This document shows, piece after piece, positions 54,530 through 64,000 of a stretch of DNA of 64,000 bases. Position numbers and translations under genes: made by a program. Under the pieces are notes generated by a model that searched no databases, had not been told where the DNA came from, and worked only from the letters and a program-made list of their open reading frames with translations. The stretch comes from Siphonodentalium dalli (taxonomy: Eukaryota > Mollusca > Scaphopoda > Gadilida > Siphonodentaliidae), in assembly GCA_032622095.1 (NCBI GenBank), contig CP136063.1, positions 215,219,982-215,283,981 of the forward strand, written 5' to 3'. Numbering within the stretch: the first letter of the stretch is position 1; the number at the start of each line of letters is the position of its first letter.

Positions 54530-56914
54530 ACACGTGGTTTCTTCAGAAATAAAAAAAATCAAACTTCGAACAACTGTACAGGCCTATTCACAGTACTGGA
54601 AATTTGCTTTTGGTGTGTTCAGTTGCTCCAAAAAGCATCGTGGGTGAGTTTTTACTTGATGGCAATTTGAATTTAAATCCAGGTGTTGTCACAAAATGAT
54701 ATTAAAAATGAAATGAAATAAAATATATAGCGTTCTTAAATCACCCAATTGTACAACTTCAAGCGCATGACTACATGAGTTGGATCTTCAACAGTGACCC
54801 GTCCATAGACCTACCCCTATTTCTGAGCATACCCTCTAATATTTCACCCTATGCATCTTCTTAGCAGGGTATGGGTGAAGGGGTACCGGTATATCATAGA
54901 GTGGGCCGCATATTTCACAGGTTGGTGGGGTCTCTGAAGAGGATCCAAGGATTGCGGCCAAGGTTGCCTCGGACTAATTAATCGCAGTATACCCACTCCA
55001 TTTAACTGATATCCAGGATCCAGCAAATAGCCTGCATTAATTGTAAGCAGCTTTATACCACAACATTCTTCAAACTTTAGATAGTGTTTGGCTCAAATTA
55101 CAAATATAATGTTGTCGATGTAATTTACCCTTATTGCTCTTCGTTTAATATTGAAGATAGGTATAATTCTTTGTCAACTATCAATTGCCGTGGCATGTAG
55201 TGAATATTTTCTTAACTGGTATGCATGATTTCACCCTCCCTCTCTCTTAAAATTAAGTTTCTACATGTAGTAACTGGTGTTTTGGGATTCGGGGTTGAGG
55301 GGCAGTAGTGGTGGGTATATGTTAAAATGATTGTATTCTCAGTTTTTGAATTCATTTCCCTGAAATTATAAGAAGTTTATGTCCTCAGGTAAATAAATAT
55401 TTCACACAAAAAAAAATGGCACAGCACTTAATCTGCCAAACATTGGTATTTACATGTATATCAAATTCACGGGGCAATAATTAAGTTAAACGTGTAGTGA
55501 GGCATCCACGGCTAAGCATTGTAAGTGCATGTAGCCATTTTCCTGTTCCACCCTCTCTGCATGCTGGTCACTAAAATAAGACTCATTTAAATTCAAAAAC
55601 CTTTGTATGACTATATTGTGGCAAATATGATTGAGTGTGTGATATATTGTGGCAAATATGATTCAGTGGGTGACTGTTCTTCATTTCAAGATCTCTCGCT
55701 CTCTATATATGTATATATATATCAAGGAACTTCTAGCTCAATCTCATCAGCTATTTATCACGGTCATGCAACTACTATTTTCAGCATTCTGTGTTAGAAT
55801 ATCATGTACCGTGGTTCTGTCTCCAGTTTCCAGACATTAAGACCACCTGCAATTAACAGATTCGAACATCTTACAATGGGGATGGGGCATCAGTGCTAAA
55901 TTGAGTACTGGTCAGTACATACACCACATACCAATACATTAGTTATATAGCCGTATAATGTGTAAAATTGTATATACGCCTAAAATGTTGGAAGCATCGT
56001 GTATCAAATGTTAATTGATTTGTCCCTATCTCAAGGCCAAAGACAAAATTATTTGTGGTTAAGGTTTTCCTTACCTACCCTATTACCCCCCCCCCCCCCC
56101 CCTCCCCACTCTTAAGTTTTGTCATGCTTTTCAAGAAATTTGTTCTCAATTTTGTATATAAATACAAAAAACAAAACATAAACTTCAGTGTCTCAATCTG
56201 AATGGGATTTTCTCTGTCAAAGCTTTGTGCTTATCACAGTTTATACCAAGAAAATCAAAATTAGGCTGATCTAAATATTTTAGAAGACACGAAAAGCCAT
56301 ATGAAAATGTCAAAGTATAATAACAAAATAATTAAAAAATACCCACAGACCGTAAATTTTACATTTTGTTTTTCTTTGTCGTGTAACACTGAATATGTTT
56401 CAGACTTAATAGTATCTGAAGTGAAACAGTGATGTGAATTAATTGTGTTGCCTTTTGTGGGGCAAAGAAAATCCTGAATTTAAACTAAACAACACAAAAA
56501 GAAATGGAAAATCCATTGTCTACCACTTACCTCTACATGTATTCATTTCTCAAAGTTCTCGTGAAGCTGTCAGTGAGATATATATAGAGTGTCTGGATTT
56601 TGACGGAATTATCGCACGAGATTTGTTGGCGGAGCGATACCTCGAGTGCTGAACGCGCAACAGGTCATAACTGCAGCCCCATAATTACATCGACGCGTCA
56701 TCGGTTTCGGAAAGAAGAACGCGTAATGTTTTGGGCGCATTTGGACTCGCGCAGGATTGACTTAATAAATCATCATGTTCCAATATAAAGAGCCTCGTTG
56801 TTCCTGTTAACTTTGCCAAGGGCGCTATAGGATATTTTGGGCTGGTTTCGTCACGATACACTTTTCGATTTAAATACATTTACAAAAGTGGCTTTTTCGC
56901 TAAATGTATATACA
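54530..56914. other. Intron; no gene seen
   Basis: Contains a short 34-bp direct repeat of TATTGTGGCAAATATGATT (55612 and 55646) and a C17 tract at 56086-56102. Nothing else could be supported. Confidence 0.35.
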
Positions 56915-56968
56915 TATAAGGATTAACTGCCATGTGTAAAACAGTCCACATGACAGTTAATCCTTATA
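56915..56968. repeat. 54-bp hairpin, 22-bp stem
   Basis: TATAAGGATTAACTGCCATG (56915-56934, stem to 56936) pairs with CACATGACAGTTAATCCTTA (56947-56966, stem to 56968) with one mismatch and a 10-base loop. The size is near that of a small-RNA precursor or a tiny MITE. Confidence 0.65.
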
Positions 56969-57404
56969 CTAATCTGAATTATTGTAAAATGTGCGTATAA
57001 TTCCCATATTCACAGAGAGATGAAATGCGCTCGAATATTTGTGATCTTATTGAGAACTTATAATTGACTGGTCAATCATTGCTGTTAAATTCAATTCAAT
57101 TCAATTTATTGTATAACTCATCGTCGTGTATTGACATAATTGAGAGTAATATAATAAATACAATTAAAATATTATAAATTATTGCATTGCACATGCTTGG
57201 TGTACATTTGAAATATAAGTATAGTGTTTTTGACCAAATATATATACACGTGTATATAATAATTATATGTGTACATAATATGTGTATATAGTCATTTCAA
57301 TTTGTTTGTTAATTTTAAATGGGGGGGGGGGGGTAGGATAAAGAAACAAATAAAATGATGAATTATGATCCGCGGGATATGGATGTTATATTTTGGACTT
57401 TTTT
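56969..57404. other. Intron; AATTC run and G13 tract
   Basis: AATTCAATTCAATTCAATTT at 57090-57109 resembles the tail at 2407. A G13 tract lies at 57321-57333. No gene. Confidence 0.4.
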
Positions 57405-57902
57405 AAAGGCACGTGCGGCCTTAATTGTCGAAAATATTCATATTTGTTCCAATCACCGTAAACAGAAAAACATTAAAACGCATACAGTTCCGTTCATATA
57501 TACCATGACCATCGCGTAAACAGCATATTATCATAAAGATTTACTATATTTTACCTAAGCAAGAGCCTGATTGTGTTACAGAAGACAACACAATGCTGCT
57601 GGCTAATCACACACAAATGGCATAAACGCTCTTTATTCGTTCCATATCAGGAATTCAACCACAAAGAACGCTCTTTATGTTTACCATCATAATATAAACA
57701 AACACCAGAAAAGTAACTTTTTATGCTGTTTTTTACATAACAATGGTCAAACATATGACCATAACATACTGTTTATGCGATATTTCTTATTTGTATACGG
57801 ACAAAGTCTATCTACATTTTGATGTTCTTTCTGTTTGTGGCGGTTTTTGACAGGTGGATATATTTTCACAGGATACCCACCGCCAAGGCCGCACGTGCCT
57901 TT
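57405..57902. mobile_element. Foldback element, family A copy 2
   Basis: AAAGGCACGTGCGGCCTT at the left end is the exact complement of AAGGCCGCACGTGCCTTT at the right end (57885-57902). The inverted arms continue inward through GAAAATAT and CCGTAAACAG/CTGTTTGTGG to ATCGCGTAAACAG (57512 on) against CTGTTTATGCGAT. The right arm abuts LINE coding sequence at 57903. Confidence 0.8.
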
Positions 57903-58061
57903 ATTATACAAAGTGAGGTTTACCAGTGTTCGTCTATTGCCACAATTAAACAATTCGGCTAGTTTAAATATGTTCGGTCTTCTGTAGTAATAGGGTTTCA
58001 AATATTTAAATCTCAGATCATTCAGGCATGGGCAGACTATATAGAATAACATGCAATTCAT
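57903..58061 (-). pseudogene. LINE ORF2 C-terminal fragment
   Basis: On the minus strand, CPCLNDLRFKYLKPYYYRRPN, then IFKLAELFNCGNRRTLVNLT. Same family as 16278-16665 (YLRPYYYRRPN). Only about 50 residues remain; the coding end is truncated by the foldback element at 57902, and the frame through that element is accidental. Confidence 0.8.
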
Positions 58062-61000
58062 CCCCTATTTAAAGCATCTTTACATAGAGTACACACTCGT
58101 TCGTTGTATGGGGTATCTGTCCATGTGCCATTTCGACTGGCAGTCGGTGGTTTCTGGTACTAAATCTTATAAGAAGGACCACAACTGTATTAATAAGAGT
58201 TTGCGATGCCCGTCCGCCGGGATCGGTTACGGGTAAATCGGTGAACTTCGGTCACGATCACTTGCGTACTTTCAATGCAGCACATACAACTATAGTGAGT
58301 TAGAACGGATAGATGTGTCCCATTGATCGGTGATCTTTCACTAAGGTGTTCTCACCGATAAGTACATGAATTCTATGAAATATCTGTCAGCTACGCATTA
58401 TCCTATTTATTGCAAGAAACATCTGCAAATCGCATCGATAAAGTTGTCATTTATAAGACATATATAAGTTTTATGTTCAAACTCTCGAGGCGTTTTCTAG
58501 CACTTAGCTAAATACGGAAACCCAATCGTTTCACTGAAAACTGTGTTTTCTCCAGTAATGACAGCGGATACTCATTTGTTCGCCGCGTCCGGTTAATAAT
58601 GTAGGATAATGGATCCTACACTATTTTACACCGATCCATTATTTTAATAACGGATGCTCAACATCGAACTTAATGGAAGGTTATTTCACTGTGAACGATT
58701 CCATTTTATATGACTTGTATGGAGCTACCAAAAATATATATATATATATAGCCTGGAAACTTATGCGATCATGCGAATTACTTTGATAGATATGTAATAA
58801 ATAATTATCCGTGTATATTATATGTAGTCATACTCTCGCGATCGAAATAAACGTACCGTCCCTATACGCTTATTTATTTCCAAGAAAAGTACGGTGCTTA
58901 TATTTGGGATCCTTACGATTTTTTAGCCGGGAAATTAATAAACATAAGTCACTAGCAAAAATCGAAGCAAAATGTGTATATTTTAAACAGAATTCGCCGA
59001 CGAATTATAATAGCGCTAACAATGATTAAATATACTGAAGTTTTATTGAGAAATCGAAAATTAAAGTACAATCAGCCAACAGAGTGCATGCATGGACCTA
59101 CATTATATGACCCCGCTGCCATCTGGACTGGTAACATGCATGGACGCGTCCGAACTTTTGGGCGAATAGTTGGCTATTTACTTGAGTGATCGATTCCATT
59201 TTTAACCAACGAGAGGTAGGCCTAGGCCTATATTCATATGATATCGCATATGGTTATCATTGCGAACTTGAACAGGTCTAACAAATACACGTGTTCCGTA
59301 CATTGGGGCCATGCACATAGGGTGCTAACTAGTATGAAGCGTATTTTGTTCTTTATAAATATTTAAATAAAAATGAATCGCTTTGGGTTTTGCCGAATGT
59401 GCATGTATCAATAATGCTGCGGCAATGCTGGGTATATAGAAATAATATATTGATTGATCGTGATCCTCGCCAGCCGACCTTGTGCGGACTTTTCAAATCT
59501 ACGTAGCCGGGTTTTTTTTTAAATCACATGGCTCACAATATAAATGTAAAATGTTTTCCGCGATAGGCACATAAAAATACTCATTGAAACAAAAACAAAA
59601 ATTAGCAGATAAATATGAAGAAAAAAAATATGAAAATGAATTGGCTGAAGCGAAATTTTTTACGGAATAAAACAAAATTGTGAAGCCCCCATGCCTCAGA
59701 GGAATATATCGCAAAAATCACTGAAAAACGCCAAATCTAGTGATGCCAACTTGATGATAAAAGCTGCTCGAGTAGGAAGGCGGTCCCATGAGAAATTAAT
59801 TAAACAACAGAGGGACGGTGATTGTTCATAAAGCCCCACAAACAGTACAAATAATGTTCAGATATTGTACTTATACTACATAGGGCTAAAATTTATAATG
59901 GCCAACAAATGTGGACTAAATCACGAAAAAGTACCGTACCCAATATTCTACAGTGGTTGAGGTATCAATTAGTTATGGTATCAATTTATTTCTCTGAAAG
60001 ATGTGGGCAACTGGGTATATCAGTCTATCAGAAACACACACAACCACCCTGTACTATTAATATCGCGCCCCGTACTCTTATTTATATGGACCCCCCCCCC
60101 CCCTGTACTTTTATTTCACCCCGGCTATTATTTGGATCCCGATCGAGAGTAGTGCTACAATCTCTCTGCACCGTCAAATTATTTCTAGAATGTTACATTG
60201 TTGTCGGAATTTGGTGGATCTGTGACATTTGATAAACAATTATATATGACAGTTCAAACTCTGATCGGTGAATTGTCGATATGTACGGTAGAAAGTCTAT
60301 CGTAAATCAGAAATCACAATGTCGCAGACAAAAACAAAAATAGAACAGCTTAACATCGAAATGCATGCTGTGTCGACCAATTTTAATCAACGTTACACAA
60401 ACAATGCAGTCTTCGACTTGTGACGTCACAAGTGCGAAACGTTGCTTTTCATGATTTCGCCGATTCAAAAATAGTTTCCGGTGACGTCGTCTTTGATTAC
60501 GCGCTGTATCAAAACAGAGCAAGCGTTTTGCAGAAGCGACTTTTACTCTGCAGTGGGTCACTATTTGGAGTTGAATTACATAAATGCGCGCAAATACAGG
60601 GGGGGGGGGGGGGTCGTGAGAAAATTTACACATACAGGGCCCAAAATTGTTTTTACAGCCCTTTTGCTACCCACCCACCCTTTTTGTGCAAAAAAATTAT
60701 TTTTTTCCGCCTGATTTTTTTGGACCCACCCCCTAAAATAAGAAGAAAAAATCATTTTAAATCTATTCAAGACCAAATCAAACAGAATCAAAGGTAAGTT
60801 TTTTTTAAATTGGTCCGTTTCTGGCAGATTCCAAGTGTTCAAACAATGGAAAAACTATCAACAGTTATATGATGTTGTTTTCGACATTGAAAAATACATT
60901 TTGAAATAAAAAGTGTTTTATTCTACAGTATGCACATATATTGTGAGGTAATATTTATAGTGCCAATAAGCCAACATTGTGTTTAATTTTTACATAAATA

Positions 61001-61337
61001 ATCCAGTTACTAATTAATGACTTCTTCACTGTTGTTCCCAAAAAGTGCCACCAACCATGCATCATATCAGAACACCTTATAGCCATACCTACAATGACAG
61101 TTATATTGTATATAAGTATCACTCTATATAAACAGGCTGGCATGTTTATTTTTTAATTTGAGGTATTTTGTTAGCCAGCACTCTGCAGCACCAGGCAGCA
61201 CTAGTATTATTTGGTCATTAGACATGCCAGAGTGAAAACGCCAGCACTATCAGGCACTATTCAATATTAATTTGAGGTGAAATGCAAACCAGCACTCCTA
61301 TTCAGTCATCACTTTTATTTGGCACCAGAGAGTGCTT
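58062..61337. other. Intron; no gene seen
   Basis: Holds a C13 tract (60091-60103), a G15 tract (60599-60613), a TGACGTCA site (60421-60428) and a local inverted repeat near 58600-58650 (ATAATGGATC.../GATCCATTAT). Short frames lack domains. Confidence 0.35.
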
Positions 61338-61705
61338 TATCTTATACCTACTACATATGTTCTTAAGTGTTGGTTAAGGTCATAATCTATGTTAGAACAC
61401 ATTTATTAGTGAAAATAACTTAAAACAATGTCCATAATGTGGGTTGAAAAAAATTTGCACAAACAATTTTGTTCAGGCCTCTGAGATGCACCCACCCCGC
61501 CCGGTATATGTATGTAAGATCTCCCCTGTATTACTTATATCTTATACCTACCCTGTTCCTAAGTGTCTGTAAAGGCCATAACCTGCCTTAGAACACAATT
61601 AGTAATGAATATATTTGAAAACAACTTAAAACAAGGGCAAAAATGTGAATAGAAAACAATTTGCACAAACTCATTTTTTCGGGCCTCTTCGGACCCACCC
61701 ACCCC
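61338..61705. repeat. Direct duplication with 200-bp offset
   Basis: TCTTATACCTAC at 61341 and 61541 starts two similar blocks sharing CTAAGTGT, AAGGTCATAA/AAGGCCATAA, TTAGAACACA, ACTTAAAACAA and ATTTGCACAAAC, and ending GGCCTC then CACCCACCCCG. A C15 tract follows at 61734-61748. Confidence 0.8.
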
Positions 61706-61748
61706 GGCCCTGTATGATAAAACTTTTGTGCGACCCCCCCCCCCCCCC

Positions 61749-62138
61749 TGGCATATAACCGAAATAGTCGCGACCTACACTTTAATCGCAGCGACGTGCA
61801 TTGTAGTCTATAGCATTCACTATATACATTACAATAGAGAGGCTTTTATTATGAAAGGCCGATAGGCTATATTAAGGCATCATGTACTCATCGAAGTCCA
61901 CTGGCATCCAAAACGATCTGCACTAACAATCAAGCATTCGCGTCGCTAACATGCGTATAGGCCTAATATATATGCCTATATGCATATATTTGCACGATCC
62001 TTTGCATTGTCCGTCTTCTTACTATTATGTCGGGGTCGTTCTTTATATGCCTAGCATATTATCATATTATGGAATATTTTGTGTATAATGTTATCTGGGC
62101 ATTAGAAAATTAAGTGGGCCTTTATAACTGCCACTCAC
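61749..62138. other. Intron; nothing recognised
   Basis: AT-rich DNA between the duplication and the exon donor at 62138. Confidence 0.35.
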
Positions 62139-62333
62139 CAGAGAGAATCCTGACCTCAGCGACAAGTAAAATGGCCCCTAAATCCAGCGTAAATTTCGGA
62201 CTCCTTTCAGATATTGTCTGTGAGAATGTATTTGTGTCGCCATCCACAGCCAATTCTGATCCTCCCGTATGTGGACTCACCGTTGACGACTGCCACGTAT
62301 CTTTGCCGGAAGCCAAATCAGTTGCTGCAGAGC
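62139..62333 (-). CDS. Exon: first half of a fucolectin/F5-8C-like domain
   Basis: The acceptor TTATCTTATTACTCAG precedes 62333; GC completes a codon (phase 1). A second AG nine bases on (CTCTGCAG|CAACTG) keeps phase, so a three-residue alternative is possible. The translation has ATDLASGKDTWQSSTVS, GGSELAVDGDTNT, KFTLDLGAILLVAEVRILS. The 'A.GKxTWQSST...GG...AVDGxTNT' opening and 'LDLG...V..VRI' strand are hallmarks of the N-terminal half of fucolectin-type domains, whose fold binds sugars outside the cell. The donor TCTG|GTGAGT lies at 62138, phase 1. Joining to 47924 makes a Gly codon and a continuous domain (RILS-G-GQIT). The exon is 195 bp, symmetric 1-1. Confidence 0.75.
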
Positions 62334-64000
62334 CTGAGTAATAAGATAACTTCTACATTTGGGGCCCTTTATTCAGCGTCGGAGGGTCCACTTGCGACCA
62401 TGCACAGCTATGTGGGTTAGGGGGCTATGTTGGTCTCATCACAGGAGCTTGGAATTTGGTCAAAACCCCTCTTTTATTGGCGGAACCACCACCCGGGACC
62501 ATAGGTCACGGAAGGAACGAAACAAAAAATTGTTGCCACCCATTTTGAACTCAACTGTATTCCTACAAAAAATATATTTTCACTAAAAACTGTTGGTACC
62601 TCTTACACCTTAGATGCCAATCTACAACATTCCATAGGTATATTTGTCCAGTTCTTCGAAAACCTCACTTTATTTCGGTAATGTATTGTAAATTCACCAA
62701 CGAACACAAATTTGCAACATCTCCATCACCTGTTTTAGAATCGGAATGACAAACGGCACAAAACCATTTTTCCGGAATAACAAAGTCGGAACGAAATAAA
62801 ATCGAAACCTAAATTTAAAGCCCGCGAAATTCAAAAATATTTGAAAGTGCGTGCGGTTTTCGAACTTAGGCGCCAGAAAACTTAAATCAGTTTATGTTTG
62901 CGTCATACTATGCGCGTTTTTGAAGATCTATTCCTGATGTTTTGTGCATTTTCCTGAAAAATTCTGTATTTTTCTGTGTCTGCTGTTATCATCTCATGAA
63001 AATGACGACTACCCAAGAAGATATTCTTCATTTGACTGAATGGTAATTAGTACAAATATTTTACATATAATTTATTTCTATTTATGGCACGACCACGTGG
63101 TATTGTTTTTTTCTTCTTGTGTTATGTTCGTTATGTACCGGTAGGCCTATGTACTACTTTACTTTGTAATGCTACTGGTTGCAATGATTGGTCATAAGGG
63201 GACCAAAACTCTCTAGCCCCCTCTCTCTCTCTCTCATAGGAGCTTGTGTCGCGCTCCGTTGTATAGGCCTAAAATATCCATCATATAATAGTAATAGTAA
63301 TAACCCACTGATTACTGGTCGAATATCACGAAGTAGAAGAAAAAGAAGATATATAGACTCACGAGGAGGCCTGGTATATATGCCTATGCATGAAGCGATT
63401 CCTTTGTGCGTTTTTGGTGCAGATTCGTTGCCAGAATATCTTAATTATTTCCACATAAAATGCTGTTTTTCACTAGTTCTGACGAACAAATATATGTCTT
63501 AGTTGATGAGAGAAGACATTTTTCTTGAGTTAGGTAACGATATTGGCCATGCATATATAGAACGAGTGTTTAGTTTCGCGAAATTCAAAATTGTCAATGT
63601 ATGGTACAAAAACTCGCCATTAATATGCCAAATACAGTAACAAAATGTAATAAGATTCTTTAATGTAAGAGCACAAAATTATCCTGCGTATTCTTTACGG
63701 TATACGTTTTATTTGTGCGTTTGCAAGTTGTAATGCAAACTGGTTTACCGAATAACTAGTTTATAAATTTGAGTTAGTGATAAACTCGCTAACATAAATT
63801 TTATTTAATAAGCAAATATAAGTATTGTCAATTGTACCGGTACCAGGATCAATAAATAGTATACGTCACTCGTGACTCGTGTGTCGTAACGAATCGCACC
63901 AAAACTCTCAAAGAATGCCTTTATGCATATGATTATATAGCCTTTGCTCATGAATTGGAAATTCAATTTTTAAATTCAGGACAGCTAGCCACCATCGGCA
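62334..64000. other. Upstream flank or intron of the minus-strand gene; no exon found
   Basis: No minus-strand exon with a signal peptide and phase-1 donor was recognised. The + strand frame 63188-63502 is open but has no domain. A CT microsatellite lies at about 63219-63234. The first exon is probably beyond the right edge. Confidence 0.35.

Larger units (their letters stand above)
26372..62333 (-). other. Host gene model: membrane-anchored fucolectin-domain protein, three exons
   Basis: Three minus-strand exons share phase-1 boundaries and join in frame: 62333-62139, 47924-47712 and 26862-26372. The product would be a galactose-binding (F5/8C or fucolectin-like) ectodomain, a Thr-rich stalk, a Cys-rich motif and one transmembrane helix with a short tail. 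Mollusc predicted proteins with lectin-type ectodomains followed by this stalk-TM module are known to me. The join of the first two exons is strong because each holds half of one domain. The join to the third rests on phase, order and domain logic; another exon may lie between. The signal-peptide exon was not found. Introns (14.2 and 20.8 kb) are filled with repeats. Confidence 0.55.

Noticed and set aside
63188-63502. 104-codon + strand frame with a basic RSRRKRR cluster
   Set aside because: No recognisable domain, begins in a CT microsatellite region, and no splice-site support.

Overview
The window is eukaryotic, intron-bearing, AT-rich animal DNA. It is dominated by transposable elements, above all elements built from long inverted repeats. 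It most resembles a marine invertebrate, probably a mollusc or another lophotrochozoan. The grounds are several non-LTR retrotransposon fragments of types common there, and a Thr-rich, single-pass membrane protein whose CxCxC, 'SA.D.R.S' and transmembrane tail I know mainly from molluscan predicted proteins. The phylum is an inference.

Layout. 1-2077: decayed hAT (ZBED-like) transposase. 3090-4334: intact LINE ORF1-like protein. 5.0-8.2 kb: poly-C/G tracts and a 128-bp tandem array. 8457-11855: intact 1132-aa LINE ORF2 (endonuclease plus reverse transcriptase) with a 2A-like NPGP motif near its N-terminus. 12.2-15.1 kb: two foldback elements and a TTAA-flanked MITE holding two 69-bp palindromes. 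17083-25010: a 7.9-kb DNA transposon with ~110-bp terminal inverted repeats and a perfect 8-bp target duplication; inside it lies a ~4.8-kb inverted duplication carrying broken copies of an uncharacterised invertebrate gene family. 25.8-29.7 kb: further MITEs and an array of TTAGTCA/TGACTAA motifs. 29823-33493: a 3.7-kb palindromic element made of ~180-bp satellite units with a higher-order period, again with a perfect 8-bp target duplication. 33.5-58 kb: LINE fragments, tandem repeats, a THAP-domain relic and more foldback elements.

One host gene can be argued for, on the minus strand. Two exons (62333-62139 and 47924-47712) encode the two halves of a fucolectin/F5-8C-like galactose-binding domain and join in frame across a ~14-kb intron, phase 1 at every junction. 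A third exon (26862-26372) has a phase-1 acceptor and encodes a Thr-rich stalk, a Cys-rich CSCRC motif and a transmembrane segment. Together they would make a membrane-anchored lectin-type receptor spread over at least 36 kb. Its first exon, with the signal peptide, was not found and probably lies beyond 64000. Most other content of 26-62 kb is then intronic repeat DNA of this gene.

No rRNA, tRNA or CRISPR locus was seen. All coordinates come from reading the sequence by eye; repeat boundaries are approximate unless a target-site duplication fixes them.
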